Shown: positions 50,002 through 57,833 of the stretch, piece after piece
Layout of the letters: every line of letters starts with the position of its first letter
Position numbering within the stretch: position 1 is the stretch's first letter
Source: Hyphomicrobiales bacterium
GTDB lineage: Bacteria; Pseudomonadota; Alphaproteobacteria; Rhizobiales; Rhizobiaceae
Direction: 5' to 3'
DNA length: 64,000 nt
Assembly (NCBI GenBank): GCA_900473915.1
Contig: UCNG01000007.1
Span: forward strand, 58,252-122,251
The notes under the pieces: generated by a model
Database searches by the model: none
The model's input: only the letters and a program-made list of their open reading frames with translations
Told to the model about the DNA's origin: nothing
Made by a program: the position numbers and the translations under genes

Positions 50002-50292
50002 ATGATGAACACACCTGTACGCCTCATTCTAGCAATCATCGTTGCCGTTATCGTCGGTTGCGGCTTCATGTTTTACGACAAATCGCGCGGTGCCGAATGG
50101 GTTGTTTCCCCGCAGCAAATCGAACAGGCCAAAGCCGAAGGCAAGCCAGGCTTTGAAAGCCGCCCCGGCACAGTGACCGTGCTTCCGATCCGTAGCGAAA
50201 CCGCTGACGCACTTCCCTTCAAATGGGCGATGTATGGTGTCGTTGCGGGCCTTTTTGTACTCGTGGCAACGCGCAAGCGTAAAAAAGCCTGA
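50002..50292 (+). CDS. hypothetical protein with two membrane segments
   Basis: 96 residues. Hydrophobic segments at about 6-25 and 73-90, separated by a ~45-residue hydrophilic stretch, and a basic end RKRKKA. The topology predicts a periplasmic loop with both ends in the cytoplasm. No domain recognised. GGGAAAA precedes the paired ATG codons. It has its own terminator and so is probably a single transcript. Confidence 0.7.
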   Translation: MMNTPVRLILAIIVAVIVGCGFMFYDKSRGAEWVVSPQQIEQAKAEGKPGFESRPGTVTVLPIRSETADALPFKWAMYGVVAGLFVLVATRKRKKA

Positions 50293-50314
50293 TCGCTTTT
50301 CGATAACAAACCAA

Positions 50315-50350
50315 GAAAGCCCGGTTGGATTATGAGCCGGGCTTTCAATT
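50315..50350 (+). terminator. terminator of the small membrane-protein gene
   Basis: GAAAGCCCGG (50315-50324) and CCGGGCTTTC (50337-50346), a perfect 10-bp stem, followed by AATTTC. Confidence 0.7.
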
Positions 50351-50421
50351 TCAATATATTCCGTTGCCGGATATGGGGCTAACGGCTACTTTGCCGCCGT
50401 TACACAGAGGCTTCAGAGGGC

Positions 50422-51234
50422 ATGGCGGAAACGATTTTTTCACGCATACAGGCGAGCCGCACGGCAGATGATGTTGTGCACCAGATTGAGACGCTTATTC
50501 TCGAGGGTGTTCTGCGTGGCGGCGACAGGTTGCCTGGCGAGCGAGAACTGGCCCGTCAGTTCGATATTTCCCGCCCCATATTGCGCGATGCCCTCAAGCG
50601 GCTTGAAACAGCCGAACTCTTGATCTCCCGTCACGGCGGCGGCACATTTGTTGCAGATGTCATTGGACAGGTATTCAGCGCCCCTGTGGTGAAGCTTTTT
50701 GCCGATCACCGCAAGGCAACGGCGGATTATCTCGAATACCGCCGTGAAATCGAAAGCATTGCCGCCGAATATGCGGCACTTCGGGCGACACCAGCCGACA
50801 AGGCGCTTCTGACCGAAATCATGACCGGGATGGAAAAAGCTCACGGCGCCAGCGATTTCGATACCGAAGCGCATCTCGACGTGGAATTGCACAATGCCAT
50901 TGGTGAAGCTGCCCATAACATCGTTCTTCTGCACACCTTGCGATCCTGCTACCAACTGCTGAAGGACGGTGTCTTTTACAATCGCAGCCTTATTTATAGC
51001 TATCCCGGCGTGGCCGACATGTTTCTGTCGCAACATCGCGCCATTTACGATGCAGTCATGGCTGGAAATCCGCAGGCTGCGCGCGAAGCCGTCCAAAAGC
51101 ATATTCGTTTCGTAGAACAGGCAACGCACGATCGCGAGCTTCATGAGGAACGCGAGCGTGTCTCGCGCCTGCGCTACCGGCAGAGGGCCGGCATTAAGAC
51201 TAGCAAAGACATGAAGGAAGATGACGACGAATGA
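50422..51234 (+). CDS. GntR family regulator, FadR/FCD subfamily
   Basis: 270 residues. N-terminal winged helix (about 10-75): GDRLPGERELARQFDISRPILRDALKRLE is shown here by GERELARQFDISRP. C-terminal FCD effector domain with metal-ligand-like Asp/His residues in DVELHNAIGEA, FLSQHRAIY and VQKHIRFVE. This is the GlcC/LldR/PdhR style of regulator, which binds TGGT...ACCA sites and responds to small carboxylates. The glycolate oxidase operon, 1.7 kb away, carries such a site, so it is a candidate controller. Its end overlaps the phosphatase gene by four bases. Confidence 0.9.
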   Translation: MAETIFSRIQASRTADDVVHQIETLILEGVLRGGDRLPGERELARQFDISRPILRDALKRLETAELLISRHGGGTFVADVIGQVFSAPVVKLFADHRKATADYLEYRREIESIAAEYAALRATPADKALLTEIMTGMEKAHGASDFDTEAHLDVELHNAIGEAAHNIVLLHTLRSCYQLLKDGVFYNRSLIYSYPGVADMFLSQHRAIYDAVMAGNPQAAREAVQKHIRFVEQATHDRELHEERERVSRLRYRQRAGIKTSKDMKEDDDE

Positions 51235-51974
51235 GCGTGGTTTTCAAGGATGCGAAAGGACCTGACGGGGTCCGGATTTACGCCATTGGCGACGTGCATG
51301 GCCGGCTCGACTTGTTGGAGAACATGCATGGGCTTATTCGCGCCGACCTTGATCGCCGTCCTGTCCACGACTGGCGCATCATTCATCTGGGTGACTATAT
51401 CGATCGCGGTCCGAAATCGAAGGACGTGCTGGATTTCCTGATCGACGCATCGGAACGGGACGAACGCGTGATTTCGCTGCTTGGCAATCACGACGACGGT
51501 TTTCTCGCCTATCTCGCGACGGGAGACGTTGCCGGGATATTCGCACTGCATGGCGGCGTCGACACCGCTCGATCCTATGGTGTGGAAATTGATTTTACCG
51601 ACGCGGATTCAGCCCGCCGCGGTCATGCAGCGCTCGTCGACGCCGTTCCGCAAAGTCATATAGACTTCATCCGCGCCATGCCCCGCTCGGTCGATTTTGG
51701 CGATTTCTTCTTCTGTCACGCCGGCGTCAATCCCGCAGTGTCGCTCGATGCGCAAGATCCCGAGGAACTGATCTGGATTCGCACAGCCTTCTTGAAGTGG
51801 GCCGAGCCATTCGAAAAAGTCATCGTCCACGGCCATACGCCACAAAGCGCCATCGATATTCAGCCCAACAGGGTCAATCTCGATACTTATGCGTGGAAAA
51901 GCGGCCAGCTTTCGGCCATCGTGATCGATGGTGCGGAAAAGCGTTTTATTGAAGCGAGGGTCAGGACCTATTAA
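51231..51974 (+). CDS. metallophosphoesterase, Ser/Thr protein phosphatase-like
   Basis: 247 residues. Calcineurin-type phosphoesterase with all five metal motifs: GDVHGR (about 18-23), GDYIDRGPKS, GNHDDG, HAGVNP and VHGHTP. Small bacterial PPP-type enzymes of this kind dephosphorylate proteins or dinucleotide polyphosphates. The ATG overlaps the GntR stop (ATGA), so the two are cotranslated, which is unusual and hints at a shared physiological role. No membrane segment. Confidence 0.9.
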   Translation: MSVVFKDAKGPDGVRIYAIGDVHGRLDLLENMHGLIRADLDRRPVHDWRIIHLGDYIDRGPKSKDVLDFLIDASERDERVISLLGNHDDGFLAYLATGDVAGIFALHGGVDTARSYGVEIDFTDADSARRGHAALVDAVPQSHIDFIRAMPRSVDFGDFFFCHAGVNPAVSLDAQDPEELIWIRTAFLKWAEPFEKVIVHGHTPQSAIDIQPNRVNLDTYAWKSGQLSAIVIDGAEKRFIEARVRTY

Positions 51975-51979
51975 CGCGC

Positions 51980-52120
51980 TCAGTGCGCGCTGGAAATGCC
52001 GTAACCGTCGGTAGACATCGCATTGTTGTTGCCAGCGTCGACGGTGAATATGCCGACCGCCATGAACACGATCGCGGAAACCATCAGAACGGTGAGAAGA
52101 GTGGCATGCTTGACGGTCAT
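51980..52120 (-). CDS. 46-residue predicted single-pass membrane peptide
   Basis: Reads ATG (52120) to TGA (51980) with 46 codons. Sequence runs MTVKHATLLTVLMVSAIVFM then AVGIFTVDAGNNNAMSTDGY and GISSAH. One hydrophobic segment (about 7-27) after a short basic start, then a polar Asn/Ser/Gly tail. AAAGAG lies about 10 bases before the ATG. It is too short for usual gene callers. It is convergent with the phosphatase gene, with a 5-base gap between the stops. No family recognised. Confidence 0.6.
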   Translation of the reverse strand: MTVKHATLLTVLMVSAIVFMAVGIFTVDAGNNNAMSTDGYGISSAH

Positions 52121-52224
52121 ATTCGGAACTCTTTCGACAGGGCCGGACGAAATTCGTTAGACGAGCCGCCACTTGAGAGCTTGGCGATCAGCCATGCTCA
52201 CTCGGTCGCTGCCCGGGAAGACGG

Positions 52225-52264
52225 CGTTCAGTTACACCCGAAAAAAGTTACCCGCAACTGAACG
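52225..52264. repeat. 9-bp inverted repeat upstream of the 46-residue peptide gene
   Basis: CGTTCAGTT (52225-52233) and AACTGAACG (52256-52264) are exact complements with a 22-base spacer that itself contains two related GTTAC/GTAAC units. The repeat is ~105 bases before the peptide start and ~110 bases after the glutamine amidotransferase stop. Confidence 0.5.
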
Positions 52265-52373
52265 GTTCCCGCCAGATCACGGCTTTTGCCATGAAAACCA
52301 GAATTGACTGTGAGCTGTGGCAAAGCCGCAACGCCGGAGTGCGACTTAAGGTTAAGGAGCGGTTACGGAATCT

Positions 52374-53072
52374 TCAGATTTTGGCTATCCAAGCCCTTGC
52401 TAAAGCTGCGCCTGCAGCATCCGCCTGTATTCCGAACTTCTTTGAAATCACGGGATGCTGTCTTGGCCAGTCCGGCGCGAATCCCGAGATGAGTTCGCCA
52501 AGCTGCTCGCTCCACTCGCCTACAAGCGCCGTGTCTGCCTCGAAATGGAACTGCGTGCCGTAGACTGCACGACCGATACGATAGGCCTGATTGGGTGTCA
52601 TATCGCTCGTCGCCATGTGTATCGCATCCTTCGGAAGCGAAAACGTATCGCGATGCCAGTGAAAGATTGGAAAGGCATCCCCAGCCGCCGACAGGACCGG
52701 GTCGCGTTTGCCTTCCTCGGTAAGCCGAACCTCCCGCCAGCCGAATTCCATGGGGCGATCCAGAAGGTTCTCGGCGCCGTAAGCACGAGCTATGAGTTGG
52801 CTGCCCAGGCAAATACCGAGAACAGCTTTATCATTGCTGCCAAACTTGCGTATCAGCTCTAGCAAATGCGGAAAATAAGGACATTCGGCGTCGGCAAGCG
52901 CATTTTGCTCACCTCCAAGCACGATCAAGGCTTTGTATTCGACATCGTCAGCGGGCAATGCGTCACCGCTGCAAGGACGCCGAAGATCGATGGAAAAGCC
53001 CGCCTCTGCCAGAAGGGGTTCAATTTGCCCCAATCCAGACCCTTCGTAGTTCTGAACGACCAGCACACCCAT
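52374..53072 (-). CDS. type 1 glutamine amidotransferase (GMP synthase-like)
   Basis: 232 residues from MGVLVVQNYE, with GGGGA upstream. Class I glutamine amidotransferase fold: nucleophile Cys in VLGICLGSQLIARA near residue 94 and the catalytic His/Glu near GTQFHFEAD. Such free-standing domains use glutamine as ammonia donor or, in the GATase1_2 group, act on gamma-glutamyl compounds. The partner or acceptor is unknown. Single gene; ~250 bases of non-coding DNA separate it from the small peptide gene. Confidence 0.87.
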   Translation of the reverse strand: MGVLVVQNYEGSGLGQIEPLLAEAGFSIDLRRPCSGDALPADDVEYKALIVLGGEQNALADAECPYFPHLLELIRKFGSNDKAVLGICLGSQLIARAYGAENLLDRPMEFGWREVRLTEEGKRDPVLSAAGDAFPIFHWHRDTFSLPKDAIHMATSDMTPNQAYRIGRAVYGTQFHFEADTALVGEWSEQLGELISGFAPDWPRQHPVISKKFGIQADAAGAALARAWIAKI

Positions 53073-53112
53073 GAGAAATCCCCGACCGCTTTTTTTGCTT
53101 GCTAACATGGAA

Positions 53113-53137
53113 AAGGCCCGGACGACAGCCGGGCCTT
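53113..53137 (-). terminator. terminator of the efflux operon
   Basis: AAGGCCCGG (53113-53121) and CCGGGCCTT (53129-53137), a perfect 9-bp stem, followed on the minus strand by TTCC. It sits four bases behind the HlyD-family gene. Confidence 0.75.
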
Positions 53138-53141
53138 GAAA

Positions 53142-54008
53142 TCAGTTTACAACTGAAACGCTGACCGTTCGGCCCGCAACCAGATGAACGTTGTCTGGCA
53201 CCTCTTCAAGTTTCACACGCACCGGCACGCGTTGCGCCAGTCGCACCCAGTTGAAAGTCGGTGAAACATTTGCAAGCAGGCTGGAAGAATCACTGCGCTC
53301 GCGATCCTCAATCCCTCCGGCGATGCCCTCGACCTTTCCTTTTATCTGGACTTTGCTGCCCATGATGTCGACCACCACCGGATCACCGATCTGGATGCGT
53401 TCAAGCTTGTTTTCCTCGAAGTAGCCGGAAACGTAGAACGAATCCGTATCCACAAGCGCCGTTACAGCGGACCCGGCAGAAACATAATCGCCCGGCTGAA
53501 GCGAGAAGTTGGTAATAACGCCGTTCACAGGCGCCTTGACCGATGACCGGTCCAGATTGAGCGCGGCAAGATCGCGGTCCAGCTGCGCCTGTCGATATGA
53601 GGCTTCTGCCTGTTGGGCTGTTGTTTCAATCTGCTCCAGTTTCTGACGGGTCACCGTGGTGTCGTTGAGCTGGCGGTAGCGGACCAAATCCCGATTGGCC
53701 ATGTCGAGTGCAGCCTTGCTGCTATACACTTTCGCTTCTGCTGTTTGCAGGGCGAGTTTGTAGCGGGCCTGGTCGATGCGGAAAATCACATCACCTTGAT
53801 GAACGGCCTCATTATCATGAACGAGCACTTCGCCAACAAGGCCCGAGACATCCGGAGCCACACGCACGACATCCGCGCGAATCTTGCCATCGCGTGTCCA
53901 TGGCGCGTTCATATAGTAATCCCATAGATGCCAGCCGAGAAGTCCCGCCATTGTGACCATGACGAGGGTTACGAAGACCCGGCCTGAATGTGCAAAGAGC
54001 TTTTTCAT
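53142..54008 (-). CDS. HlyD-family membrane fusion protein of the FUSC efflux system
   Basis: 288 residues from MKKLFAHSGR. One membrane segment (about 10-30), then the split lipoyl/barrel-sandwich domain (APDVSGLVGEVLVHDNEAV) around a coiled-coil hairpin (about 85-150), and a beta-barrel. It resembles AaeA and EmrA. Role: periplasmic adaptor that links the FUSC membrane protein to an outer channel. Its ATG overlaps the DUF1656 stop by four bases. Last gene of the operon. Confidence 0.92.
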   Translation of the reverse strand: MKKLFAHSGRVFVTLVMVTMAGLLGWHLWDYYMNAPWTRDGKIRADVVRVAPDVSGLVGEVLVHDNEAVHQGDVIFRIDQARYKLALQTAEAKVYSSKAALDMANRDLVRYRQLNDTTVTRQKLEQIETTAQQAEASYRQAQLDRDLAALNLDRSSVKAPVNGVITNFSLQPGDYVSAGSAVTALVDTDSFYVSGYFEENKLERIQIGDPVVVDIMGSKVQIKGKVEGIAGGIEDRERSDSSSLLANVSPTFNWVRLAQRVPVRVKLEEVPDNVHLVAGRTVSVSVVN

Positions 54009-54214
54009 AGCGGTATTCCATTGAGAATGACGGCGGTAACGCCGAGAATGCAAAAATACATCGCAGCATCGAATAAGGGCCGATGCCACACGAAACGATA
54101 AAAGCGCATGCGCGCCAAAAGGCGCTGCATGGCCGTATTTGCGAAGTAGGCTCCCAGCGCGAGAACAGCGAGGGTTGGAATATAAATTCCATAGATGTCG
54201 AGTTCAGGTTGCAT
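54005..54214 (-). CDS. DUF1656 small membrane protein (AaeX-like)
   Basis: 69 residues with two membrane segments (about 9-30 and 46-66). The family is found between FUSC and HlyD genes, as AaeX is in the E. coli aae operon. Its role in the pump is not established. The start is the ATG at 54214 (a GTG codon precedes it). It follows the FUSC gene after 19 bases and overlaps the HlyD gene. Confidence 0.9.
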   Translation of the reverse strand: MQPELDIYGIYIPTLAVLALGAYFANTAMQRLLARMRFYRFVWHRPLFDAAMYFCILGVTAVILNGIPL

Positions 54215-54233
54215 CACAAATCACATCGTTCTT

Positions 54234-56354
54234 TCAGGCTGCTTGCGAGAATTGAGCCAGCGGTAGCGGCGGCAATACAAAAGGCGGTGCCTTCGGGAAA
54301 AGATTGAAGCGAAGTGCCACCAGCGCCATTCGCGTGCGCTTGGCAATCGCTGGCGATCCGCTCCCGATAATGGCCGCTATTGCCGCATCAATGGAGATCA
54401 GCAGATTTCGATCAATTTCGGCTGCTTGCCGCGGCTTGTTCGCCAAAGCCCGGTAATGAGCGCCCACTCCGTCCAAAACCTCATCCACTGCCAACCGACA
54501 GTTTTCCGGTAATTTGGAACGATATTGCTGAAGATCGATCGTGTTCATACCGTTCCTCAAATCCCGCAACAGATCGACCTTCGCCACATCTGCAGCCGGA
54601 ACCAATGCCAGCCGTGGGGTCATCATGCCAATGCGGTCGATCATGCGAAGCAAGAGGCGGTTCATGCGCTGTCGGCGATGACGCCCCGGACGGCGCTCGG
54701 CAACGAGCGCTATATCGTTCCAGCCGGCCTTTATGAGGCGGCGGACACTCCATTCTGCACCAACAGAACGCACGATCGATGTCACAACAGCCGCTATTAC
54801 GATACCCAGCACCGTTGCGAGATTGGCATTGGCAAAACTGACGAAATCATGTGTCAGATGCCCCTGTAGCATGAGCATGTTGGGCAGGTTCACACAGAGC
54901 ACCATGCCGAGCAGGAATTGCGAGGGAATAGCGAGCAGCAAGCCCGCTGGAATGAGAAACAATCCCAGCACCAGCACCAAGGGAAAGAAACCATCCACCA
55001 GTGGCAGCAACGCGAATTCGAAAACGAAAGCGGCAACGATCACAATCAGGAGCAGCCAGTTGAACTTGCGCATCACTGGCACCGGATCATCCATGGTTGC
55101 AAAAATGCAGCAAAAGATGCCCGCCATCATGGCTGCCGCGCTTCCCTGAGACCAACCGGTCGCAATCCAGAAGGCGGTTGCCACGCAAGTTGCCAGAAAA
55201 GCCGAAAAGCCGGAGAGAAGCGCCATGCCGTAGTCCCGATGCATTGGGCGGCCTTTCAGATGTGCATCATAGCGGCGCCAGCGCAGCGAATGTCTGGAAC
55301 CTGACACGATGTCCTGGCGCAGCGTGATGCAATCGCTCCATATCTGAACCAGATCGCGAACGCGCGCAGCCACATTGAAAGGCAGCAATTCACCCCAGCT
55401 CGTCGCGTCCTTCCCATGCCGGTCAATCTCTTCGATCAACTGCAACAGAACGGCCCGACGTTCGTCAGTCAGGTTTTCGCCGCTTTCGATCCAGTCACAG
55501 GCCTCGTCCAACAGCTTTTGCACAGCCGGATGCCAGGATTGTTCGTTCTCACCGGGTTTCAGTGCCAGTACATCGTGCAAGCTCGATATGATCGGCAGAA
55601 CAGCCACCATGCGCTGCTGCAACACCTGCAGCAAAGCCCCGACATTCCTGATCGACGACGTGTCATAGGCGACATGCGTGGTCAAATTACGCAATTCCAG
55701 CGCATCGGCCGCAAGACGCTGACGATCCCGAAGAAATTCGGGTGTCGCGCCTTCACCCCGCATGCTTGCCAGCGCAAGTTTGGAGCCGTCACGCAACCAG
55801 TTATCAATACGATTGACCAGCACCGGACCACTGTGACGGGGGAAAACGACGCGATTCACGACAGCGGCGCAAATAATGCCGATTGCGATCTCTTCGACAC
55901 GGCCGACCGCATAATCGAACGTCGTTTCAGGCACCGAGACAACCGCGAAACTTGCGATTGCCACCGTATAACCGGCCAGCATAAAGAGATAGCTGCGCGG
56001 TGTGCCGTCAAGCAGGCTGATCGCGAGACATAGCCCCATCCAAAGACCGATGGCCAATGTCAAAATTTCAGGGGAATTGACCAGATGCGGCACGAACAGG
56101 ACAGTAACAGCCCCGCCGATTATCGTACCGATCAGACGATAGAAGCCCTTTGACGTAGTCGCCCCTGACAGCGGATGCGCAACGATATAAACCGCCGCAA
56201 TCGACCAATAGGGATTGGGCAAGTTGGCCATCAACCCGATCCACAGGGCAAGCATGGCCGCAGCGAAAGTCTTTAATGAAAAGACTACGTCCCAGAACTT
56301 CGGGGTTGTTTCGGCTGGCTTCGTCATAGCTTGTGGAACACCGGTTGAATGCAT
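54234..56354 (-). CDS. FUSC family aromatic-acid-type efflux permease
   Basis: 706 residues from MHSTGVPQAM, chosen because GGAAAGG stands before it; the frame opens at 56405. Two blocks of about five to six membrane segments (roughly 30-170 and 385-530), each followed by a cytoplasmic region, the AaeB/FUSC pattern (LWIGLMANLPNPYWSIAAVY, PLSGATTSKGFYRLIGT). AaeB exports p-hydroxybenzoate and related aromatic acids; the substrate here is unknown. It is preceded by a MarR gene 25 bases upstream and followed by DUF1656 and HlyD genes. Confidence 0.93.
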   Translation of the reverse strand: MHSTGVPQAMTKPAETTPKFWDVVFSLKTFAAAMLALWIGLMANLPNPYWSIAAVYIVAHPLSGATTSKGFYRLIGTIIGGAVTVLFVPHLVNSPEILTLAIGLWMGLCLAISLLDGTPRSYLFMLAGYTVAIASFAVVSVPETTFDYAVGRVEEIAIGIICAAVVNRVVFPRHSGPVLVNRIDNWLRDGSKLALASMRGEGATPEFLRDRQRLAADALELRNLTTHVAYDTSSIRNVGALLQVLQQRMVAVLPIISSLHDVLALKPGENEQSWHPAVQKLLDEACDWIESGENLTDERRAVLLQLIEEIDRHGKDATSWGELLPFNVAARVRDLVQIWSDCITLRQDIVSGSRHSLRWRRYDAHLKGRPMHRDYGMALLSGFSAFLATCVATAFWIATGWSQGSAAAMMAGIFCCIFATMDDPVPVMRKFNWLLLIVIVAAFVFEFALLPLVDGFFPLVLVLGLFLIPAGLLLAIPSQFLLGMVLCVNLPNMLMLQGHLTHDFVSFANANLATVLGIVIAAVVTSIVRSVGAEWSVRRLIKAGWNDIALVAERRPGRHRRQRMNRLLLRMIDRIGMMTPRLALVPAADVAKVDLLRDLRNGMNTIDLQQYRSKLPENCRLAVDEVLDGVGAHYRALANKPRQAAEIDRNLLISIDAAIAAIIGSGSPAIAKRTRMALVALRFNLFPKAPPFVLPPLPLAQFSQAA

Positions 56355-56379
56355 TGCACCTTTCCGGTCGGAAGGCCGA

Positions 56380-56814
56380 TCAGAAAGACTGTTGAAACTT
56401 CTCATTCAGCTTGCGCAGCACTTCCATAGCGACGTCGACCGCATCGGAATCGAAACCGCCGAGGAAATGGGCGCGAAGACGGGCAGCAGATTTTTCCACC
56501 TTGCTGGCAAGGGCGCGACCGTCCTCTGTCAGTTGAATGAGCTTGATGCGACGATCAGCGTCGTCGGCGATGCGCTGGATCAGGCCATCCTTTTCCAGCT
56601 CATCCACAACCCGAACTATCGTTGGCCCCTCTATGCCAACCCGTTCGGCCAGCACACCTTGGGGAATACGATCTCCGTGCCGTAGCAGGATCATCAGCGG
56701 TATGGCTTTCGCGTCGGAAAGACCATGTTCCGCCATCGCCGCATCGAAAGCTTTTCGCCAACCTCTGGCGGCGCTTGCAAGAAGCGGTGCGAACTCGACC
56801 CACGCTTGTTTCAT
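56380..56814 (-). CDS. MarR family transcriptional regulator
   Basis: 144 residues from MKQAWVEFAP; the frame is open to 56877. Winged helix fold: IPQGVLAERVGIEGPTIVRV recognition helix (about 55-75) and DDADRRIKLIQLTEDG wing. MarR proteins commonly repress the efflux genes next to them and are released by aromatic ligands. First gene of the pump operon, 25 bases before the FUSC gene. An inverted repeat directly upstream (56831-56869) is a candidate autorepression site. Confidence 0.92.
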   Translation of the reverse strand: MKQAWVEFAPLLASAARGWRKAFDAAMAEHGLSDAKAIPLMILLRHGDRIPQGVLAERVGIEGPTIVRVVDELEKDGLIQRIADDADRRIKLIQLTEDGRALASKVEKSAARLRAHFLGGFDSDAVDVAMEVLRKLNEKFQQSF

Positions 56815-56830
56815 CACATCAATTCCATTC

Positions 56831-56869
56831 AAATAGATAGCTTCATACCTATATGGATACAATCTATTT
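56831..56869. promoter_or_regulatory. candidate MarR operator
   Basis: AAATAGAT (56831-56838) and ATCTATTT (56862-56869) are exact complements 23 bases apart, framing an AT-rich core with CTATATGG. It starts 17 bases upstream of the MarR ATG, where a promoter would lie. Confidence 0.5.
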
Positions 56870-56988
56870 AAATGCAACAGGCATGATGTTTCCCATCAAT
56901 TGTTTGTGTAGGAATGACAATCAATTGCCTCTTGATGCGTCGCCATAGCGCTTGACCTCTGCCCCTGCCCTCTGCCATCGATGCTGAC

Positions 56989-57735
56989 ATGCGCGCAAAT
57001 TACAAAATGCAGAGACTATACGTTGAAAACGATCTTGAATCTGGCAGCCAGATTGAGGTCGCCTCACAGGCCGGACATTATCTTACCCATGTCCTGCGAT
57101 TGAAGGATGGCGATGAAATTCTCGCCTTCAACGGGCGCGACGGCGAGTGGAAATCAAGACTGAGACCGGAGGGTAAAAAACGGCTTTTTCTCGAGCCTTT
57201 CGAACAAACGCGCCCGCAGCCTTCTGCAAGCGACCTGATCTATTGCTTCGCCCCGCTGAAGCAGGGGCGGCTGGACTATATGGTGCAAAAAGCGGTGGAG
57301 ATGGGTGCAGGCGTGCTGCAGCCAGTCATTACGCAGCACACGCAGGTACCGAAACTGGGAACTGACCGGGTCAAAGCCAATGCGATAGAAGCTGCGGAAC
57401 AATGTGGCGTTCTTTCCCTGCCTGAATGTCGCGAAGCCATCCGCTTCGACCGCTTTATCGAGCAGTGGGACAAATCCCGTCATCTGATCTTTTGCGACGA
57501 AGGCCACGAATCGGACGATCCGCTGGCTATCTTGCAGAAGATGACAGCAGGCCCTGCAGCGGTGCTGATCGGTCCGGAAGGCGGTTTTTCAGAAGACGAA
57601 CGTCAAACACTTCGAACACTCCCGTTCGTGACACCCATTCCGCTCGGCCCACGAATCCTGCGAGCCGATACGGCTGCCGTTGCGGCACTGGCTTTAGTAC
57701 AAACTGTGCTGGGGGACTGGTCCCATGCAGGATGA
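56989..57735 (+). CDS. rsmE: 16S rRNA (uracil1498-N3)-methyltransferase
   Basis: 248 residues. SPOUT-fold methyltransferase modifying U1498 in the decoding centre. N-terminal PUA-like part (QRLYVENDL, HYLTHVLRLKDGDEI), then the trefoil-knot: KAVEMGAGVLQPVIT, VLIGPEGGFSEDE near residue 189-201 and LGPRILRADTAAVAAL. It is divergent from the MarR-FUSC operon and precedes gshA after 98 bases. Start ATG at the usual MRANYKMQRL. Confidence 0.94.
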   Translation: MRANYKMQRLYVENDLESGSQIEVASQAGHYLTHVLRLKDGDEILAFNGRDGEWKSRLRPEGKKRLFLEPFEQTRPQPSASDLIYCFAPLKQGRLDYMVQKAVEMGAGVLQPVITQHTQVPKLGTDRVKANAIEAAEQCGVLSLPECREAIRFDRFIEQWDKSRHLIFCDEGHESDDPLAILQKMTAGPAAVLIGPEGGFSEDERQTLRTLPFVTPIPLGPRILRADTAAVAALALVQTVLGDWSHAG

Positions 57736-57833
57736 CGTTCTCGAAATTTGATGTTCAATGGAATTGACTTGCGCGATTTGACAATTTTGTCCAATCACGC
57801 TGAAAAGCGAAAAATCGACTAGGGACAGACTGC

